DNA from: Pseudomonas sp. SJZ079
GTDB taxonomy: Bacteria; Pseudomonadota; Gammaproteobacteria; Pseudomonadales; Pseudomonadaceae
Reading direction: 5' to 3'
Length of the DNA stretch: 49,690 nt
Assembly: GCF_007993865.1 (NCBI RefSeq)
Contig: NZ_VIUH01000033.1
Location: 1 to 49,690 of the forward strand
The notes beneath the pieces are model-generated. The model did no database searches. It saw nothing but the letters and a program-made list of their open reading frames with translations, and was not told the DNA's origin. How positions within the stretch are numbered: the first letter of the stretch is position 1; every line of letters starts with the position of its first letter. The position numbers were made by a program, and so were the translations under genes. Shown here piece by piece: positions 28,394 to 36,280 of the stretch.

Positions 28394-29377
28394 TTATTTC
28401 GATATGTCGCGCGCATCCCAGCACTGCTGCGCTCGGCTGAAGGCCTCGTCTCGCGGTGTACCAAGACCGCGTAACGCCAGTGCCATGCTGCTCAGCACGG
28501 CGAGTTGGCCGTAAGCGTCCGCGACTTCGCCCCGCCAAAATGCCTGCAAGTGCGCAGGGTTCAGCGACTCGGGTTTGACGTGACGTTGCGGCGACAGTGG
28601 CGGCCAGTCTTCATCCCAGTTTTCTCCACTCGCCGTGCCGTACAGGTGGCTGGTGGCATCCGGATTGATTTCGATCTCGCCGCCTTCGCCCTTGATCACA
28701 ATGGCCGTATCGCCGAGCAACTGACTGGCTTCGCGGTGTACCGCCTGGTAGCCCGGGTGAAAGATGCTTTGCAGGCCGCAGCGTGCCGCCAAGGGGTTGA
28801 GAATCCGGGTCAGCGAGTGGATCGGCGAGCGCAAGCCGAGGGTGTTGCGCAGGTCGATCATCCGTTGCAGCCGTGGCATCCAGTCGCCCAGCGGGATAAA
28901 GGCCAATTGCTGTTGCTGCAACGCTCGTTCGACTTCGCTCCAACTGCGGCACAACGGAATAGCCAGTTGTGCGAGCACTTGTTCGCTGTACAGGCGTCCG
29001 GCGGTATGCGCGCCGCCGCCGTGCAGCAGAATACGCACGCCGCTCTGCGCCAGTGCTTTGGCGGCCAGGAGAAACCACGGCAGATGGCGCTTCTTGCCGG
29101 CATAGCTGGGCCAGTCCAGATCGACGGCTATCGGCGGCGCCTGCAGGCGCTCGCGCACCGCTTCGGCAAAGCCGGCCATTTCCTCGGCGCTTTCCTCTTT
29201 GTGCCGCAGTAGCATGAGGAAGGCACCGAGCTGGGTGTCCTCGACCTTGTCGTCGAGCAACAGGCCCATGGCTTCACGGGCTTCTGCGCGCGTGAGGTTG
29301 CGCGCGCCGCGCTTGCCTTTGCCGAGGATGCGCACGAACTGAGCGAAGGGGTGTTCCGGGGGCGTGACAAGGTTCAT
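28394..29377 (-). CDS. ybiB: Glycosyltransferase-like YbiB/TrpD2 family protein
   Basis: 327 residues related to anthranilate phosphoribosyltransferase: an N-terminal helical part (ARNLTRAEAREAMGLLLDDKVEDTQLGAFLM) and a core with the glycine-rich LLHGGGAHTAGR segment. The E. coli homologue was reported to bind DNA in an SOS-controlled context and lacks TrpD activity. The ATG at 29377 overlaps the tusE stop as ATGA, which fixes the start and places it last in the tus operon. Confidence 0.87.
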   Translation of the reverse strand: MNLVTPPEHPFAQFVRILGKGKRGARNLTRAEAREAMGLLLDDKVEDTQLGAFLMLLRHKEESAEEMAGFAEAVRERLQAPPIAVDLDWPSYAGKKRHLPWFLLAAKALAQSGVRILLHGGGAHTAGRLYSEQVLAQLAIPLCRSWSEVERALQQQQLAFIPLGDWMPRLQRMIDLRNTLGLRSPIHSLTRILNPLAARCGLQSIFHPGYQAVHREASQLLGDTAIVIKGEGGEIEINPDATSHLYGTASGENWDEDWPPLSPQRHVKPESLNPAHLQAFWRGEVADAYGQLAVLSSMALALRGLGTPRDEAFSRAQQCWDARDISK

Positions 29378-29709
29378 AGGCAATTCGTCGGTTTGGGCAG
29401 ACCCGCCAGCTTGGCGGCGAGCTTGGCGGGAGCGCCATTGAACAAGCGATTGAGGTGCAGGCTATTGCCTTTTTCCGGGCCGAGCTTGAGGGCCACGTAC
29501 TTGATGAGGGGGCGATTGGCCGGCGACAGCTGGAACTCGCTATAGAACGCGCGCAACAGCTGCAGAATTTCCCAGTGTTCTGCGCTCAGATTCAGCGTGT
29601 CCTGCTGCGCCAGGGCTGTGGCTACGGCCTCGGACCAGTCATCGAGATTAACTAGGTAGCCGTCTTTATCCAGTGCAATGCTGCGGCCGTCGACGATCAA
29701 CTGAGTCAT
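29374..29709 (-). CDS. tusE: Sulfurtransferase TusE
   Basis: The last carrier of the Tus relay. It receives sulfur from TusBCD and passes it to MnmA. 111 residues of the DsrC/TusE family, ending PTNCL with the conserved penultimate Cys110 that carries the persulfide. It overlaps tusB and ybiB by four bases each. Confidence 0.95.
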   Translation of the reverse strand: MTQLIVDGRSIALDKDGYLVNLDDWSEAVATALAQQDTLNLSAEHWEILQLLRAFYSEFQLSPANRPLIKYVALKLGPEKGNSLHLNRLFNGAPAKLAAKLAGLPKPTNCL

Positions 29710-30005
29710 AGCCAGCTATTGACCTTGTCGAAGCGGCAACTGAGCTCGACAAACCCCGCGTAGTCGACCACCTGTACCCGCTGCGGCGCGCTGACGGCCC
29801 GCGCGGTCAGGTCTTCGTCCAGGGCAAATAGACCAATGTTGTCTGGCATCAACTCCAGGGCCTGGCGCTGCGCGCTACCGGGCTGCAAAGCGTAGACCGC
29901 ATCGCCGCTAAGCAGCAAGCCATCGTTGGCGCCCAGCAGGCGCAGGCAACTGCTCAAGCGACTGTCGCTAAAGGGGGAATGAGAAAGCACATGCAACGTG
30001 GCCAT
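29706..30005 (-). CDS. tusB: Sulfurtransferase complex subunit TusB
   Basis: 99 residues of the DsrH/TusB family, opening MATLHVLSHSPFSDSRLSSC. It forms the heterohexamer with TusC and TusD. The start codon shares one base with the tusC stop (TGATG). Confidence 0.92.
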   Translation of the reverse strand: MATLHVLSHSPFSDSRLSSCLRLLGANDGLLLSGDAVYALQPGSAQRQALELMPDNIGLFALDEDLTARAVSAPQRVQVVDYAGFVELSCRFDKVNSWL

Positions 30006-30364
30006 CAGAGGGTGATCACCTGGTCATATCGGTCGATAAGGGCAGCGAGCGCGGCATCATCCAGGGCCTTTGCGGCCAGCGTCAGGGGTTGCTCAGCCAA
30101 ACCGCGCTCTTGCAGGCTGCGCGCGGACGCATACAGCGACTCTACGCCGAACATCGGCAGCGCCTGCAAGTTAGCGCTCAAGTCTTTCTGTTGCAGGGTT
30201 TTGGGCTGCTGCGCGGCAGTCAGCTGAAACACCCCATCGTCGAGAAACAGCATGCCGATGGGTAAATCAAAGGCGCCGCCGGCGAGGGCGATGTCTAACG
30301 CTTCGCGCGCGCCTGGGCCTGACCAGGGGGCTTGGCGGCTGATGATCAGCAGCGATTTTTTCAT
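30005..30364 (-). CDS. tusC: Sulfurtransferase complex subunit TusC
   Basis: 119 residues of the DsrF/TusC family with SRQAPWSGPGAREALDIAL and IGMLFLDDGVFQL. The frame is open to 30415, but the ATG at 30364, one base after the tusD stop, gives the family opening MKKSLLIISRQ. Confidence 0.93.
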   Translation of the reverse strand: MKKSLLIISRQAPWSGPGAREALDIALAGGAFDLPIGMLFLDDGVFQLTAAQQPKTLQQKDLSANLQALPMFGVESLYASARSLQERGLAEQPLTLAAKALDDAALAALIDRYDQVITL

Positions 30365-30365
30365 C

Positions 30366-30758
30366 TCAAGGCCCTCCAAAACACACCAGACGATCCGCCA
30401 TTTGTGCCGCCTCATGCAATTGGCCGAGCCCGGAAAGCGCCCAGGGATCGCTCAGGTTGGCGGCAGGGTGCTCGTAGCGCTGAGCTTCCTCGGTATTCAG
30501 CACGCCACGACGTAACGCAGCGGCAATGCACACCACGCCGTCCAGCTGCTGCTCGCGGACGAAATCGCGCCACTCGCCGGATACGTCCAGCTCGTCTTGC
30601 GGGGTGACGACATTGCTCGAGGCGCTGTGTACACCCTCCTGATAGAAAAACAGCCGCACTATCTCATGGCCGCCAGCCAAGGCTGCCTGGGCAAAGCGCA
30701 AGGCGCGACGCGAGGAGGGCGCATGCGGCGCGGAGAAGAGGGCAATGGCAAATTTCAT
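30366..30758 (-). CDS. tusD: Sulfurtransferase complex subunit TusD
   Basis: First gene of the tus operon. 130 residues of the DsrE/TusD family. Cys77 in DGVVCIAAALRRG corresponds to the active cysteine of E. coli TusD. FFYQEGVHSASSN is also conserved. Confidence 0.94.
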   Translation of the reverse strand: MKFAIALFSAPHAPSSRRALRFAQAALAGGHEIVRLFFYQEGVHSASSNVVTPQDELDVSGEWRDFVREQQLDGVVCIAAALRRGVLNTEEAQRYEHPAANLSDPWALSGLGQLHEAAQMADRLVCFGGP

Positions 30759-30827
30759 GGAAGGTCCAGCGAAGATATCTGGCGGAATGATAATGCCTCA
30801 GCGCGCAAGATGCTCCCCGCAGGCATG

Positions 30828-30852
30828 AAAAAGCCCGCCGAAGCGGGCTTTC
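30828..30852 (-). terminator. Terminator of the yccA-like gene
   Basis: AGCCCGC (30832-30838), loop CGAA, GCGGGCT (30843-30849). In the minus-strand transcript the stem is followed by five U residues. It separates the membrane-protein gene from the tus operon. Confidence 0.85.
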
Positions 30853-30868
30853 AGGCTACCACTAGGGA

Positions 30869-31537
30869 TCAGTCGTCGCCGCCCATGATGCCGAAAATCT
30901 GCAGCAGGCTGACGAACAGGTTGTAGATCGACACATACAGGCTGATGGTCGCCATGATGTAGTTGCGCTCGCCGCCGTGGATGATCGCGCTGGTCTGGTA
31001 GAGGATGCAGGCCGAGGAAAACAGCACGAAACCAGCGCTAATCGCCAATTGCAGGCCGCTGATCTGGAAGAAGAAGCCCGCCAGCATGGCGCCGATCAGG
31101 ACGAAGAAACCCGCGGTGATGAAGCCGCTGAGGAAGCTCATGTCCTTGCGGGTCGTCAGCACATAGGCGGACAGGCCACAGAACACCAGCGCCGTCATGG
31201 TAAAGGCCGAACTGACCACTTCCGCGCCGTTGGACATCCCCATGTAACGGTTGAGGATCGGCCCGAGGGTGTAGCCCATGAAACCGGTCAGGGCGAGGGT
31301 GGAAACCAGGCCCCATGGCGAGTTGCGCAGCTTCGCGGTGAGGAAGAACAAACCGTAGAAGCCGACCAACACCACGATAAAGTTCGGGTAAGGCACGTTG
31401 GCGCGTTGCGCCAGATAAGCCACCAGGCCGCTGAAGGCCAGGGTGATGGCCAGCAGGCCGTAGGTGTTGCGCAAGACGCGGCTGACTTCCTGCTGCTCAA
31501 CCTGCGTGTGACTGAGTGCGTAATCTTGTTCGCGCAT
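30869..31537 (-). CDS. yccA: Bax inhibitor-1/YccA family membrane protein
   Basis: 222 residues with seven hydrophobic segments of the TMBIM/BI-1 family. In E. coli YccA is a substrate and modulator of FtsH. The C-terminal NYIMATISLYVSIYNLFVSL is typical. The ATG at 31537 has AGGAG seven bases upstream, so the open extension to 31606 is not used. A promoter lies at 31587-31614 and a terminator at 30828-30852. Confidence 0.9.
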   Translation of the reverse strand: MREQDYALSHTQVEQQEVSRVLRNTYGLLAITLAFSGLVAYLAQRANVPYPNFIVVLVGFYGLFFLTAKLRNSPWGLVSTLALTGFMGYTLGPILNRYMGMSNGAEVVSSAFTMTALVFCGLSAYVLTTRKDMSFLSGFITAGFFVLIGAMLAGFFFQISGLQLAISAGFVLFSSACILYQTSAIIHGGERNYIMATISLYVSIYNLFVSLLQIFGIMGGDD

Positions 31538-31586
31538 GGCGACACTCCTGTAAAGACTAGTAGATCCATGAATCAGGGTTGTGGGG

Positions 31587-31614
31587 ATCATAACAGAGCC
31601 ATGCACACTGCCAA
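31587..31614 (-). promoter_or_regulatory. Promoter of the yccA-like gene
   Basis: On the minus strand TTGGCA (31609-31614), 16-bp spacer, TATGAT (31587-31592). The leader would be about 43 nt. The -35 box overlaps one arm of the inverted repeat at 31604-31635. Confidence 0.55.
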
Positions 31615-31635
31615 CCTTTAGAGTTTGACAGTGTG
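31604..31635. promoter_or_regulatory. Inverted repeat spanning both divergent -35 boxes
   Basis: CACACTG-C-CAA (31604-31614) and TTG-A-CAGTGTG (31625-31635) are symmetric around a 10-bp centre. Each arm contains the -35 box of one of the two divergent promoters (yccA-like leftward, tRNA-Ser rightward). A protein bound here would affect both. Confidence 0.45.
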
Positions 31636-31652
31636 TTGCGTTCCGGTAAGAT
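31625..31652 (+). promoter_or_regulatory. Promoter of tRNA-Ser
   Basis: TTGACA (31625-31630), 16-bp spacer, TAAGAT (31647-31652): consensus -35 and a good -10, about 70 bp before the mature tRNA. Confidence 0.7.
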
Positions 31653-31724
31653 TGCCGCCCTCAGTCAAGCCAAGGCGTGATTGGGCGATTAAAAAACGGC
31701 CATGAACATTGCCGTAAAAATTTT

Positions 31725-31812
31725 GGAAGCGTGGCCGAGTGGTTTAAGGCAGCGGTCTTGAAAACCGCCGACGGGAAACTGTCCTAGAGTTCGAATCTCT
31801 ACGCTTCCGCCA
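31725..31812 (+). tRNA. tRNA-Ser (anticodon TGA)
   Basis: An 88-nt class II tRNA. The acceptor stem is GGAAGCG / CGCTTCC, the anticodon arm GCGGT-CTTGAAA-ACCGC gives anticodon TGA, the long variable arm is CGACGGGAAACTGTC, and the T arm is TAGAG-TTCGAAT-CTCTA. The 3' GCCA is encoded. It reads UCA codons. A terminator follows at 31825. Confidence 0.97.
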
Positions 31813-31824
31813 TACAGATGCACC

Positions 31825-31847
31825 AAGGCCCCGTATTTCGGGGCCTT
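31825..31847 (+). terminator. Terminator after tRNA-Ser
   Basis: AAGGCCCCG, loop TATTT, CGGGGCCTT: perfect 9-bp arms beginning 13 bp after the tRNA. The U-run is weak (TTGTCGTTT). Confidence 0.8.
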
Positions 31848-32230
31848 GTCGTTTCTGTGGTCCGCTGTTCCCTCCAGCTATTCTCGCACTTCAACTGCGC
31901 ACGAATATTTTCCCGCTGCGTTACCTGTCAGCTAGGGCTGGCGCGCGTCGATGCATCTCGCCCCTTCTATGATTTCAAGTCGCGCTTTTCTGCGCACTGG
32001 ATAGCCTGTTTGGTTTTCCCGTTATGGGTCACCAGCATCCTCCCGGTGAAGGTTGTGCAACGGAACACGCAGGGGCGCTGATCACTGCTCAACAGTGGCT
32101 GGGGCATCAAGACGTTGCCAGTCGAACTGTTAAAGCTGGAAGTCAGTGGCAATCACTCGCTTCGACGATCAGCTCTTTCCTGGTGGAGGGGATTTGCGGG
32201 TGTAAGAAATAAACGCAAAAAACTGTTATT
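31848..32230. other. Gene-free stretch downstream of tRNA-Ser
   Basis: No gene that I can support. A 62-codon frame at 32024-32212 contains AQQWLGHQDVA, reminiscent of the LGH segment near the end of tyrosine recombinases, but the catalytic tyrosine region is absent. It may be a decayed integrase fragment beside a tRNA, or chance. The stretch becomes AT-rich after 32200. Confidence 0.35.
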
Positions 32231-32263
32231 TGTAAAAAAAACTTCGATCGTGTAAAAAAAACT
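32231..32263. repeat. A-tract direct repeats before the Fic gene
   Basis: TGTAAAAAAAACT occurs at 32231-32243 and 32251-32263, exactly 20 bp apart (two helical turns). A degenerate third copy, CGCAAAAAACT, lies at 32214-32224. They lie 41 bp before the Fic start, so they could be operator sites or bent promoter DNA. Confidence 0.5.
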
Positions 32264-32303
32264 ACCTGTACCCCGCCGATTGCACATTTACCGAGGGACC
32301 GCC

Positions 32304-33794
32304 ATGTCCGCCGTGGGATATGCCTATCTACGAGAGGCGCTGGGGCTCACTGCATTTGCGCCGAAAAGGCCGGCAATCATCAAACCCGTGACCCGTAAGA
32401 CGGAGATCAACGGCTGCCTGGCCATCCCGCGCAATATCGCACCCGGAGAAGGCGAGTACCTCCAGCATATTCTCTTCGCGCTCAAGCACGAAGGGGTGAA
32501 TCTGGCAATACTGGCCGAGGCATTGCCGCGGATAGAGCCCGGTGCGTTACTCGACGCGCTTGGCCAGTCGCCTAACGGCATCTATATCCGCAAGGCGTGC
32601 TTTCTGTGGGAAGCTTTTAGCGCTCAGCAACTCGACCAACCGGCCCCGGTGCGCGGGGCTGTGGCGCCGCTGTTCGATCCCGAACACTACATAACGGGCC
32701 TTTCCGTGCGCAATGCGCGCTGGCGAATCGATTTCAATGGATTGGGTTCGCTGCGCTATTGCGCGACGGTCGAGCGTACCCCGGCCATCCAGAAACTACT
32801 GGATGCGGACATCCTGACGCGGGCACAGGAGTTCATGGCCTCGTTGCCCAGGGACATGATGGATCGGGCGATCAATTGGGCCTACTTGCACGAAACCAGT
32901 GATTCCTTCGCGATTGAAAAAGAGGCGCCCACGGAGGATAAGTCGCGACGATTTATCCAGCTCCTGCGTCAGGCCCATGACCGCCGCGCGCTCTCCGAGG
33001 AGTACCTGGTCGAATTGCAGAACAGCACGGTCTCCAATCCCTTGGACCAAGCCGCGCTGTTTCGCCATCAACAGAACCACTTGCATAACGGCCTGCGCGG
33101 CGCTGCCGGCGTCAGCTATGTGCCGCCTGCACCGGAGCTATTGCGCGAACTGATGGATGAGTTGATGGCCTTCGCCAACGAGGCTGCTGCGCAGGTCGAC
33201 CCGCTGGTCGTGGCGGCAGTGACCTCGTTTGGTTTTGTCTTCCTGCACCCGTTCATGGATGGCAATGGCCGCCTTTCGCGCTTCCTCATCCACCAGACCC
33301 TGTGCCGGGCCGGTGCGCTGGACAATGGTCTGCTGCTGCCGGTTTCGGTCGCCATGAAGCGGCAGGAGCAGGACTACCTGCTGACGCTGCAGGAGTTCTC
33401 GCGGCCAGCGCGCGAACGTTGGAGCGTTACCTGGCTGGATGGCGATCGACTGGCCTTCGACTTCCTAGGCCAGTCGAGTATCTACCGGTTCTGGGATGCG
33501 ACGGCCTCGGTCGAGTTCACCCTGCGCATGGCCAAGCATGCCTTGGAGGTCGAGCTGCGTGAGGAAGCTGAGTTTCTCGAGCGCTACGACCGGGTGATCA
33601 AGGCCGTGAACGAGCGCTTCGACATACGTGGCAGCGATCTGTCCAGGCTGGTGATGATGTGCCTCGATAATCGGGGCGTTGTGTCGAAGCACAGGCGTAA
33701 GCAATTCGAATACAGCGTGCCCCCCGGGGCGTTCGATTGCATCGAAGAGCAAGCCAGGAAGGTGTTGCCTACGGCCCAGGACGCTGCTGACTGA
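32304..33794 (+). CDS. Fic-domain protein (probable AMP transferase)
   Basis: 496 residues. The Fic motif HPFMDGNGRLSR at 315-326 is complete: His315 is the catalytic base and Asp319, Asn321 and Arg323 bind Mg-ATP phosphates, so AMP transfer to a target hydroxyl is likely. Upstream, SFAIEKE at 201-207 is in the place of the inhibitory helix motif (S/T-x3-E-G/N); Glu205 is present but Lys replaces the usual Gly/Asn. Residues 1-190 are an N-terminal region and 400-496 may hold a winged-helix. The ATG at 32304 has GAGGG before it. The target is unknown. It stands alone, with no antitoxin-like partner. Confidence 0.9.
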   Translation: MSAVGYAYLREALGLTAFAPKRPAIIKPVTRKTEINGCLAIPRNIAPGEGEYLQHILFALKHEGVNLAILAEALPRIEPGALLDALGQSPNGIYIRKACFLWEAFSAQQLDQPAPVRGAVAPLFDPEHYITGLSVRNARWRIDFNGLGSLRYCATVERTPAIQKLLDADILTRAQEFMASLPRDMMDRAINWAYLHETSDSFAIEKEAPTEDKSRRFIQLLRQAHDRRALSEEYLVELQNSTVSNPLDQAALFRHQQNHLHNGLRGAAGVSYVPPAPELLRELMDELMAFANEAAAQVDPLVVAAVTSFGFVFLHPFMDGNGRLSRFLIHQTLCRAGALDNGLLLPVSVAMKRQEQDYLLTLQEFSRPARERWSVTWLDGDRLAFDFLGQSSIYRFWDATASVEFTLRMAKHALEVELREEAEFLERYDRVIKAVNERFDIRGSDLSRLVMMCLDNRGVVSKHRRKQFEYSVPPGAFDCIEEQARKVLPTAQDAAD

Positions 33795-34173
33795 GCCCAT
33801 GGTGCGGAGTCGGGTTGCTCGCTAATCATCGAGCCTCTGCGCCATCGCCAGGTCTCTTCGAATTGACTTTCGCCAAGGCGAAGGTGGAGGTTTTCAGCAA
33901 GACTGTGGCTGAGTGGCCGGGGCAGGCGCTGGAATGCAAATCCTTGCTGCCGATCAACAAGCTGTACTGGCAGTACGGCCGTGATCGCTTTATCGCTCAT
34001 CCAGGTTGGTGTCGCGAGCTGATGCGTCGGCGCGGGTATTTCAGTTATCCGAAACTGGGTCACCAGCAGGGTCAATAATCGCCCCTTGGGCGCAAACAAT
34101 CGAACCAGAACGCTCTCGTGTAGCCCTGGTTGTTTGGCCGCGCGATAACGCCGGTCTGCTAGAGGTGAACGCT
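33795..34173. other. Gap between Fic gene and lhgO
   Basis: Contains an 87-codon frame (33815-34078, plus, TTG start) with no ribosome binding site. Its end, PINKLYWQYGRDRFIAHPGW, looks protein-like but I do not recognise it. It could be the tail of a decayed gene. No promoter stands out. Confidence 0.3.
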
Positions 34174-35403
34174 GTGTACGATTTCGTGATCATCGGTGGC
34201 GGCATCATTGGTATGTCGACCGCCATGCAGCTGATCAAGGCCTACCCAGAGTCGAAAATCCTGCTGCTCGAGAAAGAGTCCGGGCCAGCCAAGCACCAGA
34301 CCGGGCACAACAGCGGCGTCATCCACGCGGGGGTCTATTACACGCCGGGCAGCCTGAAAGCTCAGTTCTGTCTGGAGGGCAATCGCGCCACCAAGTCGTT
34401 CTGTGATGAGCAGGGCATTGCCTACGATGAGTGCGGCAAGTTGCTGGTCGCCACCAATGAGGTGGAAATGCAGCGCATGCGCGCGCTGTGGGAGCGCACC
34501 GCAGCCAATGGCCTGGAGCGCGAGTGGTTGTCTGCGGAGCAGCTCAGGGAGCGCGAACCCAATATCAGCGGAATTGGCGGGATCTTCGTGCCCTCCAGCG
34601 GCATCGTCAACTATACCGAGGTCACCGCGGCCATGGCCCGCGAATTCCAGAAGCGCGGCGGCGAGATTCGCTATGGAATTGAAGTCAGCGGTTTGCAGGA
34701 ACTGGCGAGCGAGATGCGGGTACATACCGAGACCGGCGATTACAGCGGGCGCTTTATGGTCAGCTGCTCGGGCCTGATGGCCGACCGCATGGTGCGCCTG
34801 CTGGGCCTTGATCCGGGCTTCAGCATCTGTCCGTTCCGTGGCGAGTACTACCTGCTGCCTGAGCAGCACAACCGCATCGTCAACCACCTGATCTACCCGA
34901 TTCCCGATCCATCCATGCCGTTCCTCGGCGTGCACCTGACCCGCATGATCGATGGCAGCGTGACGGTCGGCCCGAATGCGGTGCTGGCGCTCAAACGCGA
35001 GGACTACCGCAAGCGCGACATCTCCCTGACCGACACCTTCGAGATGCTGACCACCCCGGGCATCCTCAAGGTGCTCAAGGACAACCTGCGGCCCGGACTG
35101 ATCGAGATGAAGAACTCGCTGTACAAACGCGGCTATCTGCAGCTGGTGCGCAAGTACTGCCCCAGCCTCCAGGTACAGGATCTCAAGCCGTACCCGGCCG
35201 GCGTCCGCGCCCAGGCGGTGTCCAAGGACGGCAAGCTGATCGAGGATTTCCTGTTCCGCAATACTCGGCGCAGCGTCAACGTCTGCAACGCACCGTCGCC
35301 GGCGGCGACCTCGGCCATCCCGATCGGGGCTTACATCATCAAGCAGATTGATGCACAGCTGCAGGGACTGCCCAGTTTTGCCAAGACCAGGCAGCCTGCT
35401 TGA
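34174..35403 (+). CDS. lhgO: L-2-hydroxyglutarate oxidase/dehydrogenase
   Basis: An FAD enzyme that oxidises L-2-hydroxyglutarate to 2-oxoglutarate, passing electrons to the quinone pool. 409 residues. It opens YDFVIIGGGIIGMSTAMQL (FAD loop), then HQTGHNSGVIHAGVYYTPGS and CNAPSPAATSAIPIGA near the end, all as in the E. coli protein. The start is a GTG at 34174 with AGAGGTG eight bases before it. In E. coli it follows csiD in the glutarate pathway, but no csiD is seen here. It converges on an ABC importer with 36 bp between stops. Confidence 0.95.
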   Translation: MYDFVIIGGGIIGMSTAMQLIKAYPESKILLLEKESGPAKHQTGHNSGVIHAGVYYTPGSLKAQFCLEGNRATKSFCDEQGIAYDECGKLLVATNEVEMQRMRALWERTAANGLEREWLSAEQLREREPNISGIGGIFVPSSGIVNYTEVTAAMAREFQKRGGEIRYGIEVSGLQELASEMRVHTETGDYSGRFMVSCSGLMADRMVRLLGLDPGFSICPFRGEYYLLPEQHNRIVNHLIYPIPDPSMPFLGVHLTRMIDGSVTVGPNAVLALKREDYRKRDISLTDTFEMLTTPGILKVLKDNLRPGLIEMKNSLYKRGYLQLVRKYCPSLQVQDLKPYPAGVRAQAVSKDGKLIEDFLFRNTRRSVNVCNAPSPAATSAIPIGAYIIKQIDAQLQGLPSFAKTRQPA

Positions 35404-35448
35404 ACTGCAGGGTCATGACAGTCGCTTGTTCCAGGCGGTTCAAGCAGG
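35395..35448. terminator. Inverted repeat covering both stop codons of lhgO and the permease gene
   Basis: CCTGCTTGAAC (35395-35405) and GTTCAAGCAGG (35438-35448), perfect 11-bp arms with 32 bp between. Each arm contains the stop codon of one converging gene. No T-run is present, so it may work by hairpin stability or transcript pairing. Confidence 0.45.
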
Positions 35449-36267
35449 TTGTTGGGTACGCAGTTTTTCACTGCGCCCACGCAACCATTCCAGGGTCAGC
35501 AGCAACAGGATGGAGAAGCCGATCAGCAAGGTCGCTGCCGCGGCAATGGTCGGGCTGAGGTTTTCGCGGATACCGGCGAACATCTGCCTCGGCAGGGTGA
35601 TTTGCTCCGGGCCGGCGAGGAACAGGGCCACCACCACTTCGTCGAACGAGGTGGCGAAGGCGAACAGCGCGCCGGAAATCATCCCGGGGGCGATCAGCGG
35701 TAGGGTCACCCGGCGGAACGCGGTGAGCGGTGACGCACCGAGGCTGGCGGCGGCGCGCACCAGGTTGTAGTTGAAGCCCTGCAGGGTCGCCGACACGGTG
35801 ATGATCACGAAGGGCACACCTAGTACCGCGTGCACCAGGATCAACGACACATAGCTGTTGCCCATGCCCAGCGGCGCCAGGAACAGGTAACTGGCCACGC
35901 CGACAATCACCACGGGCACCACCATGGGCGAGATCAACAGGCTCATCACCAGGGCTTTGCCGCGAAAATCGCCACGGGTCAAGCCGATCGCGGCCAGGGT
36001 GCCCAGCAGCATGGCAATCAGCGTGGCTGCGGGTGCGATGATCAAGCTGTTTTTCAGGGCGCGCATCCAGCCGGCGGACTCGAAAAAGTCTTGATACCAC
36101 TGCAGGGAAAAGCCCTGCAGTGGGTAGACCAGGAAACTCCCGGAGTTGAAGGACAGTGGAATGATCACCAGCACCGGCAGGATCAGAAACAGCAGCACCA
36201 GGCCGCAGAGACTGCGCAGTGCGTAATACCAGACGCGTTCGATCGGCGACATATAGGGGCTTAGCAT
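35440..36267 (-). CDS. ABC transporter permease, PotC-like
   Basis: 275 residues with six membrane segments and the permease signature VRAAASLGASPLTAFRRVTLPLIAPG (EAA loop that docks the ATPase). It belongs to the spermidine/putrescine-type inner-membrane family. It is the last gene of the importer operon, 13 bp after the other permease. Confidence 0.92.
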   Translation of the reverse strand: MLSPYMSPIERVWYYALRSLCGLVLLFLILPVLVIIPLSFNSGSFLVYPLQGFSLQWYQDFFESAGWMRALKNSLIIAPAATLIAMLLGTLAAIGLTRGDFRGKALVMSLLISPMVVPVVIVGVASYLFLAPLGMGNSYVSLILVHAVLGVPFVIITVSATLQGFNYNLVRAAASLGASPLTAFRRVTLPLIAPGMISGALFAFATSFDEVVVALFLAGPEQITLPRQMFAGIRENLSPTIAAAATLLIGFSILLLLTLEWLRGRSEKLRTQQPA

Positions 36268-36280
36268 CTCGACTCTCTCC

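Noticed and set aside
32024..32212. Tyrosine recombinase fragment
   Set aside because: Only a short LGH-like match with no catalytic Arg, His or Tyr context. Kept as a possibility in the findings but not called as a gene.
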